From the NCBI RefSeq assembly GCF_014699035.1, contig NZ_JACXAA010000019.1:23836-87835 (forward strand): a stretch of DNA of 64,000 nt. Direction: 5' to 3'. The notes below the pieces were generated by a model, which was given only the letters and a program-made list of their open reading frames with translations, searched no databases and was not told where the DNA came from. Positions 1-8,588 of this stretch are shown in pieces (within the stretch, counting starts at the first letter, position 1; every line of letters begins with the position of its first letter). This DNA is from Spirosoma validum. Its GTDB lineage: Bacteria > Bacteroidota > Bacteroidia > Cytophagales > Spirosomataceae. Both the position numbers and the translations under genes were made by a program.

Positions 1-600
1 GTCGCAAACCTGCGGTCGTCTGCTGAGCACCCAACATTTGGCATGAAGACACTGGCGTACCACGAGGGCATTCCAGGCCATCACTTCCAAGTAGGGATTC
101 AAACCGAGCTAAATCGGACCGCCGAACCGAGGCTACCTATTTTTCGCACCGTTATTCCCTTTACGGCCTATGATGAGGGATGGGCTTTATACAGTGAGAA
201 ACTGGCTTACGAACTGGGATTTTATCAAAACGATCCGTTTGGCAATCTGGGGCGTTTGCAGGCCGAGTTGTTCAGGGCTGTCCGGTTAGTAGTTGATACG
301 GGTATTCATCATAAACGCTGGACGCGGGAAGCCGCCATTACCTATATGGTCGCCAACACGGGACGTAGCGAGAGCGAAGTAACGACCGAAGTAGAGCGAT
401 ACTGCGTCATGCCGGGGCAAGCCTGCTCCTACAAAATAGGTATGATGAAGATTCTGGAATTACGCGAAAAAGCGAAACGGTCACTCGGCTCCCGCTTCGA
501 CCTGAAACAGTTTCACCGGGTCGTGCTGGCCAATGGTGCTATGCCATTGCCTGTACTGGAAGAAACCGTGAATAACTGGATTGAGCAATCGAAGTCTTGA
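1..600 (+). CDS. DUF885 family protein, C-terminal part (gene starts before the window)
   Basis: The frame is open from base 1 and ends at TGA 598-600, so only about the last 199 residues are present. The visible part carries the HEGIPGHH signature and the EGWALYSE motif typical of the DUF885 family (PF05960), a group of predicted zinc-dependent, often lipoprotein or secreted, peptidase-like proteins. The later RLVVDTGIH and the Trp-Thr-Arg-Glu stretch are also conserved in the family. In-frame residues before the Met at 43 (VANL..) already fit the family, so that Met is internal and not the start. The substrate is unknown. The next possible gene is 86 bases away on the same strand. Confidence 0.85.
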   Translation, partial: VANLRSSAEHPTFGMKTLAYHEGIPGHHFQVGIQTELNRTAEPRLPIFRTVIPFTAYDEGWALYSEKLAYELGFYQNDPFGNLGRLQAELFRAVRLVVDTGIHHKRWTREAAITYMVANTGRSESEVTTEVERYCVMPGQACSYKIGMMKILELREKAKRSLGSRFDLKQFHRVVLANGAMPLPVLEETVNNWIEQSKS

Positions 601-686
601 TTCAGAACGCAAAACGTTCATCTTACTCAATCGTAAAAAATACGTTACGTTCCTCAACTTTGATTGATTAGCTGACCTCACAGATA

Positions 687-878
687 ATGCAAAACAAATT
701 AGTCAGTCTACAGCCTTCTGTCAGGCAACCCGGCTATTTTAAGTTATTTCTGTTAACAATTATAGGCCTGATGATTCCGGTAGTAACTTATAATAAAATA
801 CTATTTTACATGAGCGACTCTACCTCGCCGTTCAAAGCGAAAATGCTGAGTATGAAAGGACTACTTATACTAATTTAG
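687..878 (+). CDS. Small hydrophobic ORF, doubtful
   Basis: This is a 63-codon ORF with one plausible membrane helix (about residues 18-42). I do not recognise it. It ends 24 bases before a dead transposase, so it could be the front of a gene cut by that insertion, or chance. It has no recognisable ribosome-binding site; that is common in this phylum and does not count against it. Confidence 0.2.
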   Translation: MQNKLVSLQPSVRQPGYFKLFLLTIIGLMIPVVTYNKILFYMSDSTSPFKAKMLSMKGLLILI

Positions 879-902
879 GGTAGATTTTGCGTATGTAGTC
901 GT

Positions 903-1557
903 ATGAACTACACCTCGCTCATCACTCAATCCGCTGAAGAATTGTTGCAACTCGAAAAGCAGCAACCTAAAGCCAAACTCAGAGACCGGCTTCGCTTGCT
1001 GCGCTTGTTGAAAGACAGCTCAGCCAAGACCCAACAACAAGCGGGTCATTTGATTGACCTTCGAGAACGCCAAAACCTATAGCGCAACTATCGCCAAACC
1101 GGACTCGATGGATTGCTCAGCTACAACAATCATGGCACTGTCGGCTATTTGACCTACTCCCAGATTAGTCAACTCCGTCACTTTGTTGATACCGATCAGG
1201 CCGCAACCTTGGCCCAGATTCAAACCTTTCTGACCGATAGTTTTGGGATACACTAGTCAGTCGGTGGATTGAGTCTGCTCTGCCAGCGGCTGAAACTCAA
1301 AGCTAAAACGGGGCGGCCCACCAATATGCGTCGGGATCAAGCAGGGGCGGAAGCCTTTAAAAAACTTCAGTCAATACGTAGCTGACTTTGGAGAGTCCGT
1401 TCTGTTCGAGCCGGGCCGCCGGACGGATGAACTGCGCTTTGGTACCCGTACGGATTTGAAACGACGCTGGATTACCAGTGGGCATCGGCCCTACGCTCCG
1501 GTTCGTGTCGATTATGAATTTGGCTATCTCTATCTAGCCGTATATCTTAGTTGGTAA
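903..1557 (+). pseudogene. IS630-type transposase, decayed
   Basis: Read in frame from ATG 903, the sequence gives a helix-turn-helix N-terminus of IS630/Tc1 type (..QQAGHLIDLRERQ.., then NYRQTGLDGLL). It is broken by TAG at 1080, TAG at 1255 and TAG at 1378. A phase change near 1375 leads into the catalytic part, with TDELRFG and RRWITSGHRP, which resemble the second catalytic region (Asp-Glu) of the IS630 DDE domain. The final frame stops at TAA 1555-1557, well before the usual C-terminal catalytic Glu region, so the element is also truncated. I could not find convincing terminal inverted repeats. It is inactive. Confidence 0.7.
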
Positions 1558-1928
1558 GCGGTTCTGACTAAATGTAAAGCTGGAAAAGCCAAGTAAGCAC
1601 AGCAGAGCCAGAGTGATTGTTTTCACAAAACCGTTGTATTAGTAAGCGTTATATTAGTTGATAAGCTATTTTTAAGGCTGCTTTACTCGCAATTGATAGA
1701 CTCAATCTACGGATATTTCATTAACATAATAGAAGGCTTTCGTATCCCGCCCGGCGTCCGCCCTTTCCAAAGGACAATCCGCCCTGTTTTCAGAGTTTGT
1801 CTATAGGGGTCAATTTTGGAAAAATCGATTAACACTAGAAGTCTTACATAGCTCGGCTTGAAAAAATACAATTATCTGGAAAGTAAAAAGACAGAGTTTG
1901 CCAAGTAACCCTTTTTATCTATTCTCTC

Positions 1929-1982
1929 AAAATGCTACCATTAGGGCATTCATAGGTATGCATCCCCTAGTGGTAGCATTTT
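1929..1982. repeat. Long hairpin, terminator-like but without a gene
   Basis: The arms AAAATGCTACCA (1929-1940) and TGGTAGCATTTT (1971-1982) pair perfectly. The pairing continues inward, with two mismatches, through TAGGG/CCCTA and AT. The outer A and T runs make it look like a bidirectional intrinsic terminator, but no intact gene ends here. It may be the remains of a lost gene or of a small non-autonomous element. Confidence 0.6.
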
Positions 1983-2151
1983 GTTTGTCTGGTTTTATGT
2001 ACACCTATATACGCCCGTCAATTGGTGGACAGAGTTGCTAACAACAAGCCAATAGCCAGTCTAACTTTGATCCAGAAATTGTGTTTTACTGATAAGATAA
2101 AAATAAGGGTATCCTTCCCTCCCCTTTTCAAGAATTTGTACTTTTTGCAGT

Positions 2152-2373
2152 GTCCGTTCATAAAAGGCAACCATTACGTCAACGCTTTCAGGCACTAATG
2201 GCTAGAGTCAGACTATTTCTCTAATCAATGAATATCGTCCATTTGGCCAAACCATTTCGTGAACGCTTTTAGGCATCGTAACTGAACGTTATGCTATCAC
2301 TACAGGTCATGATAAGCCATGATAAGCGTCCATTTGGCCAAGCCTTTTACTGGACGATTTAAGATTTGACCCA
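2152..2373. repeat. Three degenerate copies of a ~45-base repeat
   Basis: Copies lie at about 2152-2196, 2236-2280 and 2327-2373. The second and third share CGTCCATTTGGCCAA and then a (G/C)TG(A/G)ACG core. The first and second share CCATT-CGT-AACGCTTT and GGCA. A fourth related piece (TTTTTGTGAACGATTTTAG) lies at about 41435, beside the left end of the IS3 element. The function is unknown; ends of old mobile elements are the simplest reading. Confidence 0.45.
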
Positions 2374-2589
2374 TCTTTTAAACGCCCGATTGGGAAGGCA
2401 TTCTTTGACAATTAAAGGCCAAGGCAACGGCTGACTCGAAGTTCTGCCAAATGCGTATGCTAATGGTCGCAATCGTTGATCACGAATACAGTCAGAAGGT
2501 CACATCAATCAACCAACTTATTCTATACGTACTACTGGTTTTTCAATTCCAGGATCGTCTGTTTGTTGGTTCTACTTTCTAACGGTCAA

Positions 2590-2671
2590 AATCCCTTCTT
2601 TTTACCGGAATACCGTCTGTTTGTACCGCGTCTTACAGGCCTTATGTCCATAGCTTTGTTCTGACAAAAAC
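2590..2671 (+). promoter_or_regulatory. Conserved promoter/operator of hydrolase gene (copy 1)
   Basis: Bases 2590-2629 match 17821-17860 at 33 of 40 positions, and 2651-2671 match 17882-17902 at 18 of 21, with the same 61-base offset. Inside are two direct half-sites, TTTTTACCG (2599) and TTTGTACCG (2620), 21 bases apart. They are followed 22 bases later by TAGCTTTG (2651-2658), which fits the Bacteroidota -7 box TAnnTTTG. Both copies lie upstream of an alpha/beta hydrolase gene. The geometry suggests an activator binding one DNA face (LytTR- or AraC-like). The leader to the ATG at 2833 would be long, about 165 bases. Confidence 0.6.
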
Positions 2672-2832
2672 AGGAATTATAGTTTAGTTAAATTCCTGAA
2701 TTACAATTCTGTACGCCTGTCATTTCAACCAAAATTAAGCGATGGTCAGCTCATTCAATCTAAAACCATCCTAACTGTCGATACTGCCCGAACTGTATCA
2801 ATACGTACTATCAAGAATAATCATTCATAACC

Positions 2833-3618
2833 ATGAAGACAACTAACCGCGCCATTTTCGGCGCACTATTCAGTATTATCATGACACTTTCAACAACCGA
2901 AAATGTTTCGGCTCAGGCATCAGCCACCGGCGTAAAAAATGTAGTACTTGTTCACGGCACATGGGCCGATGGCTCAAGCTGGGCTAAGGTAATTCCATTG
3001 CTTGAAGCTAAGGGACTTAACGTCATTGCGGTACAAAACCCACTTACCTCCTTGGGAGACGATGTGGCGGCTACCAAACGAGCGATCGAGTTAATGAATG
3101 GCCCCGTTTTACTGGTGGGTCATTCCTGGGGAGGGGTGGTCATTACCGAAGCGGGTAACCATGATAAGGTAACCGGGCTTGTTTATGTAGCCGCAGCTGC
3201 GCCTGATGAAGGTCAATCGTTCCTGGAACTGGTACAGACAGCGGCATCCACACCAGGCAACGATGAAATTAAACCGGATGCCTATGGCTTTGTCAGTATG
3301 TCGCCCAAAGGGATTAATGAAGATTTTGCACAGGATTTACCTGAATCAGAACGAAAGTTACTGATAGCGACTCAGGGACCACAAGCGTTCACAGCCTTGA
3401 AAGAAAAAATCACCAAAGCCGCCTGGAAAAGCAAGCCTTCTTGGTACGTAGTAGCCGCGAATGACCGTATGATTAATCCGGATCTGGAACGGACGCTGGC
3501 TAAGAAACTCAAGGCTACTACCCTTGAATTGAAATCCAGCCACGTTGCCATGCTGGCTCAACCGGAAAAAGTAGCAGCGTTCATTTTGGAAGCCGCTAAA
3601 AAGGTAAAGTCAATGTAA
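2833..3618 (+). CDS. Secreted alpha/beta hydrolase
   Basis: A 261-residue protein with a signal peptide (cut near VSAQA, about residue 28) and a complete alpha/beta hydrolase fold. VLVHGTWADGSSW gives the oxyanion strand and GHSWGG the nucleophile elbow, with Ser near residue 98. A late Asp (ANDRMINPD) and SSHVAMLAQPE supply the rest of the triad. It resembles the EstA/salicylate-esterase-like hydrolases of Bacteroidota. The substrate is not known. It probably acts in the periplasm. A conserved promoter element lies about 160 bases upstream and is shared with the hydrolase gene at 17958. The ATG at 2833 follows an A-rich leader. Confidence 0.9.
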   Translation: MKTTNRAIFGALFSIIMTLSTTENVSAQASATGVKNVVLVHGTWADGSSWAKVIPLLEAKGLNVIAVQNPLTSLGDDVAATKRAIELMNGPVLLVGHSWGGVVITEAGNHDKVTGLVYVAAAAPDEGQSFLELVQTAASTPGNDEIKPDAYGFVSMSPKGINEDFAQDLPESERKLLIATQGPQAFTALKEKITKAAWKSKPSWYVVAANDRMINPDLERTLAKKLKATTLELKSSHVAMLAQPEKVAAFILEAAKKVKSM

Positions 3619-3761
3619 ATAATGACAAGACTCCCACTCTTGGACTGGACTGAATTAGGTTGAGCGTGGGAGCTCTGGTTTTTGAAAAAGAGTACACTCA
3701 GGTCGCAGGGATCCAGTTGATCGTTTACGAATAATCCGCTCATTGATTACTGGAATAGACT

Positions 3762-4182
3762 ATGTACCAAAAGCAAACGACTATTTTACTGACTGATGAC
3801 GACCGCCCCGGCGGACCGTGACGATGATCGTTATTTCCTTCGTCGGGTTATGGAGAGTATCATTGGGGATTCGGAAATTCTGGAGGCTAAAAATGGTGAA
3901 GAAGCACTAGATCTACTAGGAAGACATCTCATTCAACTGGTCATCATGGATATGAACATGCCAGGATTAAGTGGTCTGGAAACCCTGGCCTTTATTCGAT
4001 CACAAAATCAGCCGTTTTCTATTCCTGTCGTCATGCTCTCCACCAGTGACCAGCCAGATTTAATCGCATTAGCTTATGCGAAAGGCATAAACTCCTTTAT
4101 CAAAAAACCCGTGCGAGTAGGCGAATATGATCAGATTGCCTCGGCAATCAAAGTCTGTTTTCTTTCTCTCCCATTGGCCTGA
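3762..4182 (+). pseudogene. Single-domain response regulator with frameshift
   Basis: Two frames are needed. ATG 3762 gives MYQKQTTILLTDDD, the usual first strand and acidic pocket of a receiver domain, but this frame stops at TGA 3819. The other frame (open from before 3796) carries the rest: DDRYFLRRVMES, the phosphoacceptor VIMDMNMPG, ML(S)TS, and the conserved Lys in FIKKPV. The break coincides with about 16 extra GC-rich bases that include the palindrome CCGCCCCGGCGG. A receiver of this Rcp1/CheY-like type acts alone as a phosphorylation shuttle. A start at ATG 3796 would lack the acidic pocket. Either the gene is dead or the base count here is wrong. Confidence 0.65.
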
Positions 4183-4289
4183 ACACTGAGGTATGAATGA
4201 GAAGCTATTTGTTTCTAAATCAGCATAAAAGCCAGTCGACAACGTAATTTCATCAGTACACATAAATAACGACAATTCACTAACCAGGT

Positions 4290-5225
4290 ATGGACAACCG
4301 CATTTTAGGTCTTCATCATATCACGGCAATTGCCAACAACGCTCAACGCAATTACGATTTTTATACTCATGTGCTGGGATTGAGGATGGTTAAAAAGACT
4401 GTCAACTTCGATGATCCTAGTACGTATCATTTTTACTATGGCAACGAAAACGGAACGCCCGGTACCATCCTTACTTTTTTCCCCTGGGAGGGAATTGGGC
4501 CCGGTAAAAACGGCGTGGGTATGGCGACTGAAATCGGCTATTCCGTACCCATCGGAAGTCTGGATAACTGGGCTGGACGATTTAAAGAGTTTGGCGTAAC
4601 TACTAGTGAACAAGCGGAGCGGTTTGGTGAAACGTATTTGCCTTTTACTGACCCGGATGGGCTGTCAATTGCCCTGATTCAGCATTTGGACGAACGACCC
4701 GCCTGGGAAACGGAGGACATCAAACAGGACATGGCCACTCAGGGGTTTCATAGTGTTACGTTGAGCCTGCATAAAATTGAGGCAACCGCCCGCGTGCTGA
4801 CCGATATTTTTGGTTATACCCTACAAGCCCAGGAAGGCAACCGTTACCGATTCATTACGGATGCAATTCCGACAGCCTCAATTGTTGATTTGCTGGAAGA
4901 ACCAGCCGGTTCAATAGGCAAGAATGCCGCCGGAACAAATCATCATGTTGCCTTCCGGGTCGCAAATGAAACCATCCAGATGGAATTTCGGGAGAAGATT
5001 TTGAGCAAGGGGTTACAGATAACCCCCAAGATTGACCGGGATTATTTCTTCTCGCTCTATTTCCGCGAGCCTGGTGGCGTCCTGTTTGAAATTGCCACCG
5101 ATAATCCCGGCTTTACAGTCGACGAGCCCCTGCAGGAACTAGGCAGTCATCTGAAACTCCCCAAGCAGTACGAATCCTCCCGGACACGTATTGAAAAAAC
5201 ACTTCCTGCATTGGCTTCACAATAA
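4290..5225 (+). CDS. Ring-cleaving dioxygenase, VOC/glyoxalase fold (MhqO-like)
   Basis: This 311-residue protein contains two VOC (glyoxalase) modules, about residues 5-130 and 150-290. The start GLHHITAIANNAQRNYDFY gives the first metal-binding His, and the second module has HHVAFRV and a late GGVLFEIATD with the metal Glu. The length and motifs fit the ring-cleaving dioxygenase family that includes B. subtilis MhqO/MhqA, which act on hydroquinone-type compounds. It is cytoplasmic. Neighbours (hydrolase, Dps) fit a role in electrophile or oxidative stress, but the substrate is inference. Confidence 0.88.
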   Translation: MDNRILGLHHITAIANNAQRNYDFYTHVLGLRMVKKTVNFDDPSTYHFYYGNENGTPGTILTFFPWEGIGPGKNGVGMATEIGYSVPIGSLDNWAGRFKEFGVTTSEQAERFGETYLPFTDPDGLSIALIQHLDERPAWETEDIKQDMATQGFHSVTLSLHKIEATARVLTDIFGYTLQAQEGNRYRFITDAIPTASIVDLLEEPAGSIGKNAAGTNHHVAFRVANETIQMEFREKILSKGLQITPKIDRDYFFSLYFREPGGVLFEIATDNPGFTVDEPLQELGSHLKLPKQYESSRTRIEKTLPALASQ

Positions 5226-5305
5226 GCAAAGAAATTTTTAACACCTATAAAACCTGTAGCCAGGCTTGAGGCTGGCCCATGACAGCTAAGGAAGGTAATC
5301 TATTA

Positions 5306-5332
5306 TACGTTGCTGCCTGGTACAGCAACGTA
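5306..5332. terminator. Hairpin after the dioxygenase gene
   Basis: TACGTTGCTG (5306-5315) and CAGCAACGTA (5323-5332) form a perfect 10-bp stem with a 7-base loop, 80 bases after the stop of the dioxygenase gene. There is only a weak T run afterwards, so it is a possible terminator or mRNA-end structure. Confidence 0.4.
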
Positions 5333-5476
5333 TTGGAATTTTCGAATCGTCTGGCTGAGTTTCTAGCTGAACGAATCTAATGGTTCATGCCAAATAACGT
5401 CTGCAGAATTACTTTAAAACCACACAAACGGTAATCCATTCAGTTTCCAAATTCAATTATCTAAAATCCATCATTC

Positions 5477-5950
5477 ATGAAAACAAGTATTGGCATTTCG
5501 CCCGGAAATCGTGAAGTCGTTGCCCATGAGCTGGCTAAGTTACTAGCCGATGAGTTTGTTCTTTATACGAAAACACTGAATGCCCACTGGAATCTGGAAG
5601 GCATGGACTTTCATTCGGTGCACCTTTACTTTGAGGACTTGTACAATCAATCGGCAGCGATCGTTGATGACGTAGCCGAACGTATCCGTCAGTTAGGTCA
5701 TTATGCCCCGGCTACGCTAAAAAACTTTCTGCAACTAACCCACCTGACCGAGCAGGACGAAGATAACAATGATAGCCGCAGCCTGATCAGGAAATTGTTG
5801 AGTGACCACGAGAGTATCATCGAATTTATTCGAGGGAACATTGACGAATTTGCTGATGCTCACAACGATGCCGGTACGAGCGATTACATCACCGGCTTAA
5901 TGGAGAAACACGAAAAAATTGCCTGGATGTTACGAGCGCATCTAAAATAG
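5477..5950 (+). CDS. dps: Dps-family ferritin-like DNA-protection protein
   Basis: A 157-residue four-helix ferritin-like protein. The first ferroxidase motif is visible as LNAHWNLEGMDFHSVHLYFEDLY, with the His and the later Glu/Asp ligands, followed by DDVAERIRQLG. The length is typical of Dps/MrgA. The family forms a 12-mer that oxidises Fe2+ with H2O2 and stores iron, protecting DNA. The start ATG 5477 sits after an A-rich leader. The MaoC-like gene starts 35 bases downstream on the same strand, so the two are likely co-transcribed up to the terminator at 6535. Confidence 0.93.
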   Translation: MKTSIGISPGNREVVAHELAKLLADEFVLYTKTLNAHWNLEGMDFHSVHLYFEDLYNQSAAIVDDVAERIRQLGHYAPATLKNFLQLTHLTEQDEDNNDSRSLIRKLLSDHESIIEFIRGNIDEFADAHNDAGTSDYITGLMEKHEKIAWMLRAHLK

Positions 5951-5985
5951 GCAGTATTTAAAACTATGTAATCGAGCAAATAAAC

Positions 5986-6483
5986 ATGGAACCAGGCGTT
6001 ATTAAGACCAAGTCATTTGACCCGAGTTCGTACTTGGTCGTTCCGGCTAAAACGTTTGAAGATCTACGAATTAGCGATGTGTTTCGTGCACCGAGCCGTA
6101 CCTTAACGGATGCCCATGCATCGGCCTTTCAAACAGTTTCCTGCGACAATCATCCGGTTCATTACGATGTCGAATGGGCGCGCAGACATGGGCATACCGC
6201 ACCGGTTGTCCACGGGCTGCAAGTGCTGGCCTTTACGGCCCCGGGTGCGACTTTGTTTCCGCACTATATCGGTGACGTGTTTATCAGTTTTAGTGAGGTA
6301 TCCTGCCAGTTTTTGAAAGAAGTCCATTCTGGAGATACCTTATATTCCTCTCTGGAAATTACAGATCTCATTCCCCAAGGTGCGACTGGCTTAGTTGTAA
6401 CGGCCGCAACAGTTCATAATCAGCGAGGTGAGCTTGTACTGTCTGGACAACATAAGTACTTACTACGTACCCAAAACGTATAG
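5986..6483 (+). CDS. MaoC-like hotdog-fold protein
   Basis: A 165-residue single hotdog domain. The R-hydratase-type motif is present as DNHPVHYDVEWARRHG (Asp and His near residues 52-56), followed by APVVHGLQVLAF, which matches the MaoC/enoyl-CoA hydratase family (PF01575). Members hydrate trans-2-enoyl-CoA or related thioesters. No acyl-CoA genes are adjacent, so the physiological substrate is unclear. It follows dps by 35 bases and is followed by a strong terminator. Confidence 0.85.
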   Translation: MEPGVIKTKSFDPSSYLVVPAKTFEDLRISDVFRAPSRTLTDAHASAFQTVSCDNHPVHYDVEWARRHGHTAPVVHGLQVLAFTAPGATLFPHYIGDVFISFSEVSCQFLKEVHSGDTLYSSLEITDLIPQGATGLVVTAATVHNQRGELVLSGQHKYLLRTQNV

Positions 6484-6534
6484 TATATTGGGAATGGAGG
6501 CACATCCCATACTATACCTGAATAGTGTTTCACC

Positions 6535-6581
6535 AAAAAAGATTCTGTTGGCTCTACTGGGCCCAATAGAATCTTTTTTTT
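6535..6581 (+). terminator. Intrinsic terminator after dps-maoC
   Basis: AAAAAAGATTCT pairs with AGAATCTTTTTT, with an inner GTTGG/CCAA(T) continuation and a short loop. It ends in a run of eight T (6574-6581). It lies 52 bases after the MaoC-like stop codon. Confidence 0.85.
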
Positions 6582-6911
6582 GTCATTAGCATGTTAGGAA
6601 AAACTGTACTGGCGACCCCAAGCAATTAAACGGCAAGAGAACTGGTAATCTCAATCTAAAATAAGATCGAATCGGCTCCTTACATGTAATGAACAATGAA
6701 ACAAAAACTCCAAAGCCTACCTCCAAATAGTATGGACTCTCCAGTTTATTTGGATATAGCCTTTAAAATTACCTAGTACATATATAATTGATAATCAATA
6801 ATATACATTATTTCGCTACCTATACTTGAGTAACATATAGACTGGCACTTTATTGGCAATGTAGTTCGTAGTAGTTGATTCACTATAGATCCATCTCGAA
6901 CACTTCCCATT
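6582..6911. other. AT-rich non-coding stretch upstream of the AraC gene
   Basis: 330 bases with no supportable gene. It is strongly AT-rich around 6770-6830. It presumably contains the promoter of the AraC-type regulator that starts at 6912, but I see no clean TAnnTTTG box. Confidence 0.5.
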
Positions 6912-7829
6912 ATGAAACGTAGCATCCAGCATGAACTCCTGACTATTCAAGTCGTTGAAACAAGCCAATGGACTTACCCAATTCATGACCATAATCACTT
7001 TGAACTAATCCTGATTCGAACCGGCAGTGGGCAACACATAATTAACGGAAACCGATTTACCTACCAGGCTGGAGATGTGTTCTTACTGGGGCCTTTAGAC
7101 AACCATTATTTTGTGGTTGATAGAATAACCTGCTTTTGCTCACTCTCCTTCACCGAACTGTATATGAGGGGACTAATGACACCAGGAACAGATTGCTGGC
7201 CACAAATTACAGAAAGAGGACAGACGGCAAGCCAGCAACTCGCGGGAAGTCTCATTGCAGACCGTATCGAGCAACAAAATCTAAATGCGCTTGTCGGGAT
7301 AGTTTTAACGGAACAGAATAACCACCGACCACTGGTTTCTAACCAAATCGTTGAAGCACTAATGAAAACGATTCTGAGTTTACTTGATCGTCAGCTCAGT
7401 CAGCATCAGCGGTTAAGTTCAACGAACGTTAGTTCTTCATCGCTGATGCAACGAATTGGTGTGTATATCTGCCATTATATTACCATGCCAGAGCACCTGC
7501 GCATGGAAAAAATGGCTGATGTGTTCAATTATTCCCAAAGCCATTTGGCCGCCCTGTTTAAACAACAGGCCGGGGAATCCATCAGTCAGTACATTATCCG
7601 GTATAAGCTTCAACTGGTTGAAACACGGTTGCGATTGAGTGGTATGAGTATCTCGCAGATAGCTGACGAATTTGGCTTCACTGATATCTGCCATCTTAAC
7701 AAGTTATTCAAACGGTATTACCAAACGACGCCCACAGAGTACCGGCGAAGCTTACTCGTTCCTAACCGGGTCAGAAATACATATTTACAATCTTCATTCA
7801 ATTTATCACCACAGCTTACCCATTCATAA
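6912..7829 (+). CDS. AraC-family transcriptional regulator
   Basis: 305 residues. The N-terminus is a cupin-type sensor domain (IHDHNHFELILIRTGSGQHIINGNRF, then AGDVFLLGP). The C-terminus (about residues 185-290) has the two AraC helix-turn-helix motifs, including MADVFNYSQSHLAALFK and the signature ISQIADEFGFTDICHLNKLFK followed by TPTEYR. The effector is unknown. The DsbA-like gene follows about 110 bases downstream on the same strand and may be a target or simply co-transcribed. Confidence 0.9.
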   Translation: MKRSIQHELLTIQVVETSQWTYPIHDHNHFELILIRTGSGQHIINGNRFTYQAGDVFLLGPLDNHYFVVDRITCFCSLSFTELYMRGLMTPGTDCWPQITERGQTASQQLAGSLIADRIEQQNLNALVGIVLTEQNNHRPLVSNQIVEALMKTILSLLDRQLSQHQRLSSTNVSSSSLMQRIGVYICHYITMPEHLRMEKMADVFNYSQSHLAALFKQQAGESISQYIIRYKLQLVETRLRLSGMSISQIADEFGFTDICHLNKLFKRYYQTTPTEYRRSLLVPNRVRNTYLQSSFNLSPQLTHS

Positions 7830-7938
7830 AGTAAAGATCAGTTTATGGTCATGCTAGTGTTAGCTACTCAACTTGAGTGTAAACAGCATTTTGCTTATCG
7901 TACGCGTATTCTCACTGATCTACTTCATTCCTATTTTT

Positions 7939-8526
7939 ATGAATGCTATTTTCGACACTTTTCCCGTCTCAACCGATTCTGTTACAGGGGCAGTAGAGCT
8001 CGTTGAATATGGTGATGCCTTATGCTATGGAAGCCAACATATTAGAAAAGCTATCTGCAATATACTCGACCAATTTCAAGGTCAACCGTTTACGTATTCG
8101 TACCGCCATTATCCCAATCCAGCAAATGATCAATCATTACTAGCCGCCATGGCTACCGAGGCAGCCAAGCGTCAAGGGAAATTCTGGTTAATGCATAACG
8201 CTCTATTTATTCAACCGCTTATCAATTGCTCTGTTCTGGCCGCTCTGGCCTCAGCCTTAGAGCTGGATCTATCCCGGTTCCTGCATGATTTGGTGGACGA
8301 TAGCTTATACGATCTAATTAAAACGGATTGGCGAATAGGCTATCAGTTAGGAGTCCGCTACCCACCCACTCTGTTTATTGGCGGCCAATTATTTCATGGT
8401 AAACCAACTCAGGCTCGCTTGGCACCAATTGTTCAGTCTCATTTAAGCCATTTCAGGCTATCCGTTTTAAATACAGTCGATCAAAAGAGCGGAGTGGTGC
8501 ATTGGGGCGGGAATGAATTTGGTTGA
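7939..8526 (+). CDS. DsbA-like thioredoxin-fold protein with CxxS active site
   Basis: I prefer the ATG at 7939 (195 residues); the frame is open back to TTG 7873, which would add 22 hydrophobic residues resembling a membrane anchor. The domain is of the DsbA/Thioredoxin_4 type found also fused to NhaA antiporters: LVEYGDALCYGSQH at the active site, EAAKRQGKFWLMHNALF in the helical insert, and YPPTLFIGGQLFHG with the cis-Pro. The usual CPxC is replaced by CYGS, so only one thiol remains. This suggests a glutathionylation-type or non-oxidising role; it may not be a disulfide oxidase. It is convergent with the kinase operon that ends at 8589. Confidence 0.75.
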   Translation: MNAIFDTFPVSTDSVTGAVELVEYGDALCYGSQHIRKAICNILDQFQGQPFTYSYRHYPNPANDQSLLAAMATEAAKRQGKFWLMHNALFIQPLINCSVLAALASALELDLSRFLHDLVDDSLYDLIKTDWRIGYQLGVRYPPTLFIGGQLFHGKPTQARLAPIVQSHLSHFRLSVLNTVDQKSGVVHWGGNEFG

Positions 8527-8588
8527 AAATACATCTCAACAAATTGATTCCTATTCATTGAGAAGACGACTCCTGTATTACCTGATAG

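Larger units (their letters stand above)
1558..2589. other. Non-coding stretch with one hairpin and degenerate repeats
   Basis: About 1 kb with no supportable gene. It holds a long hairpin (1929-1982) and three degenerate copies of a ~45-base repeat (2152-2373). A 62-codon ORF at 2476-2664 overlaps a conserved promoter element and is not believable as a protein. The stretch is AT-rich compared with its neighbours and probably consists of remains of mobile elements next to the dead IS630 gene. Confidence 0.5.

Noticed and set aside
2476..2664. 62-codon ORF upstream of the secreted hydrolase
   Set aside because: It overlaps the conserved promoter/operator element, whose similarity to the copy at 17821 is at the DNA level with no shared reading frame.
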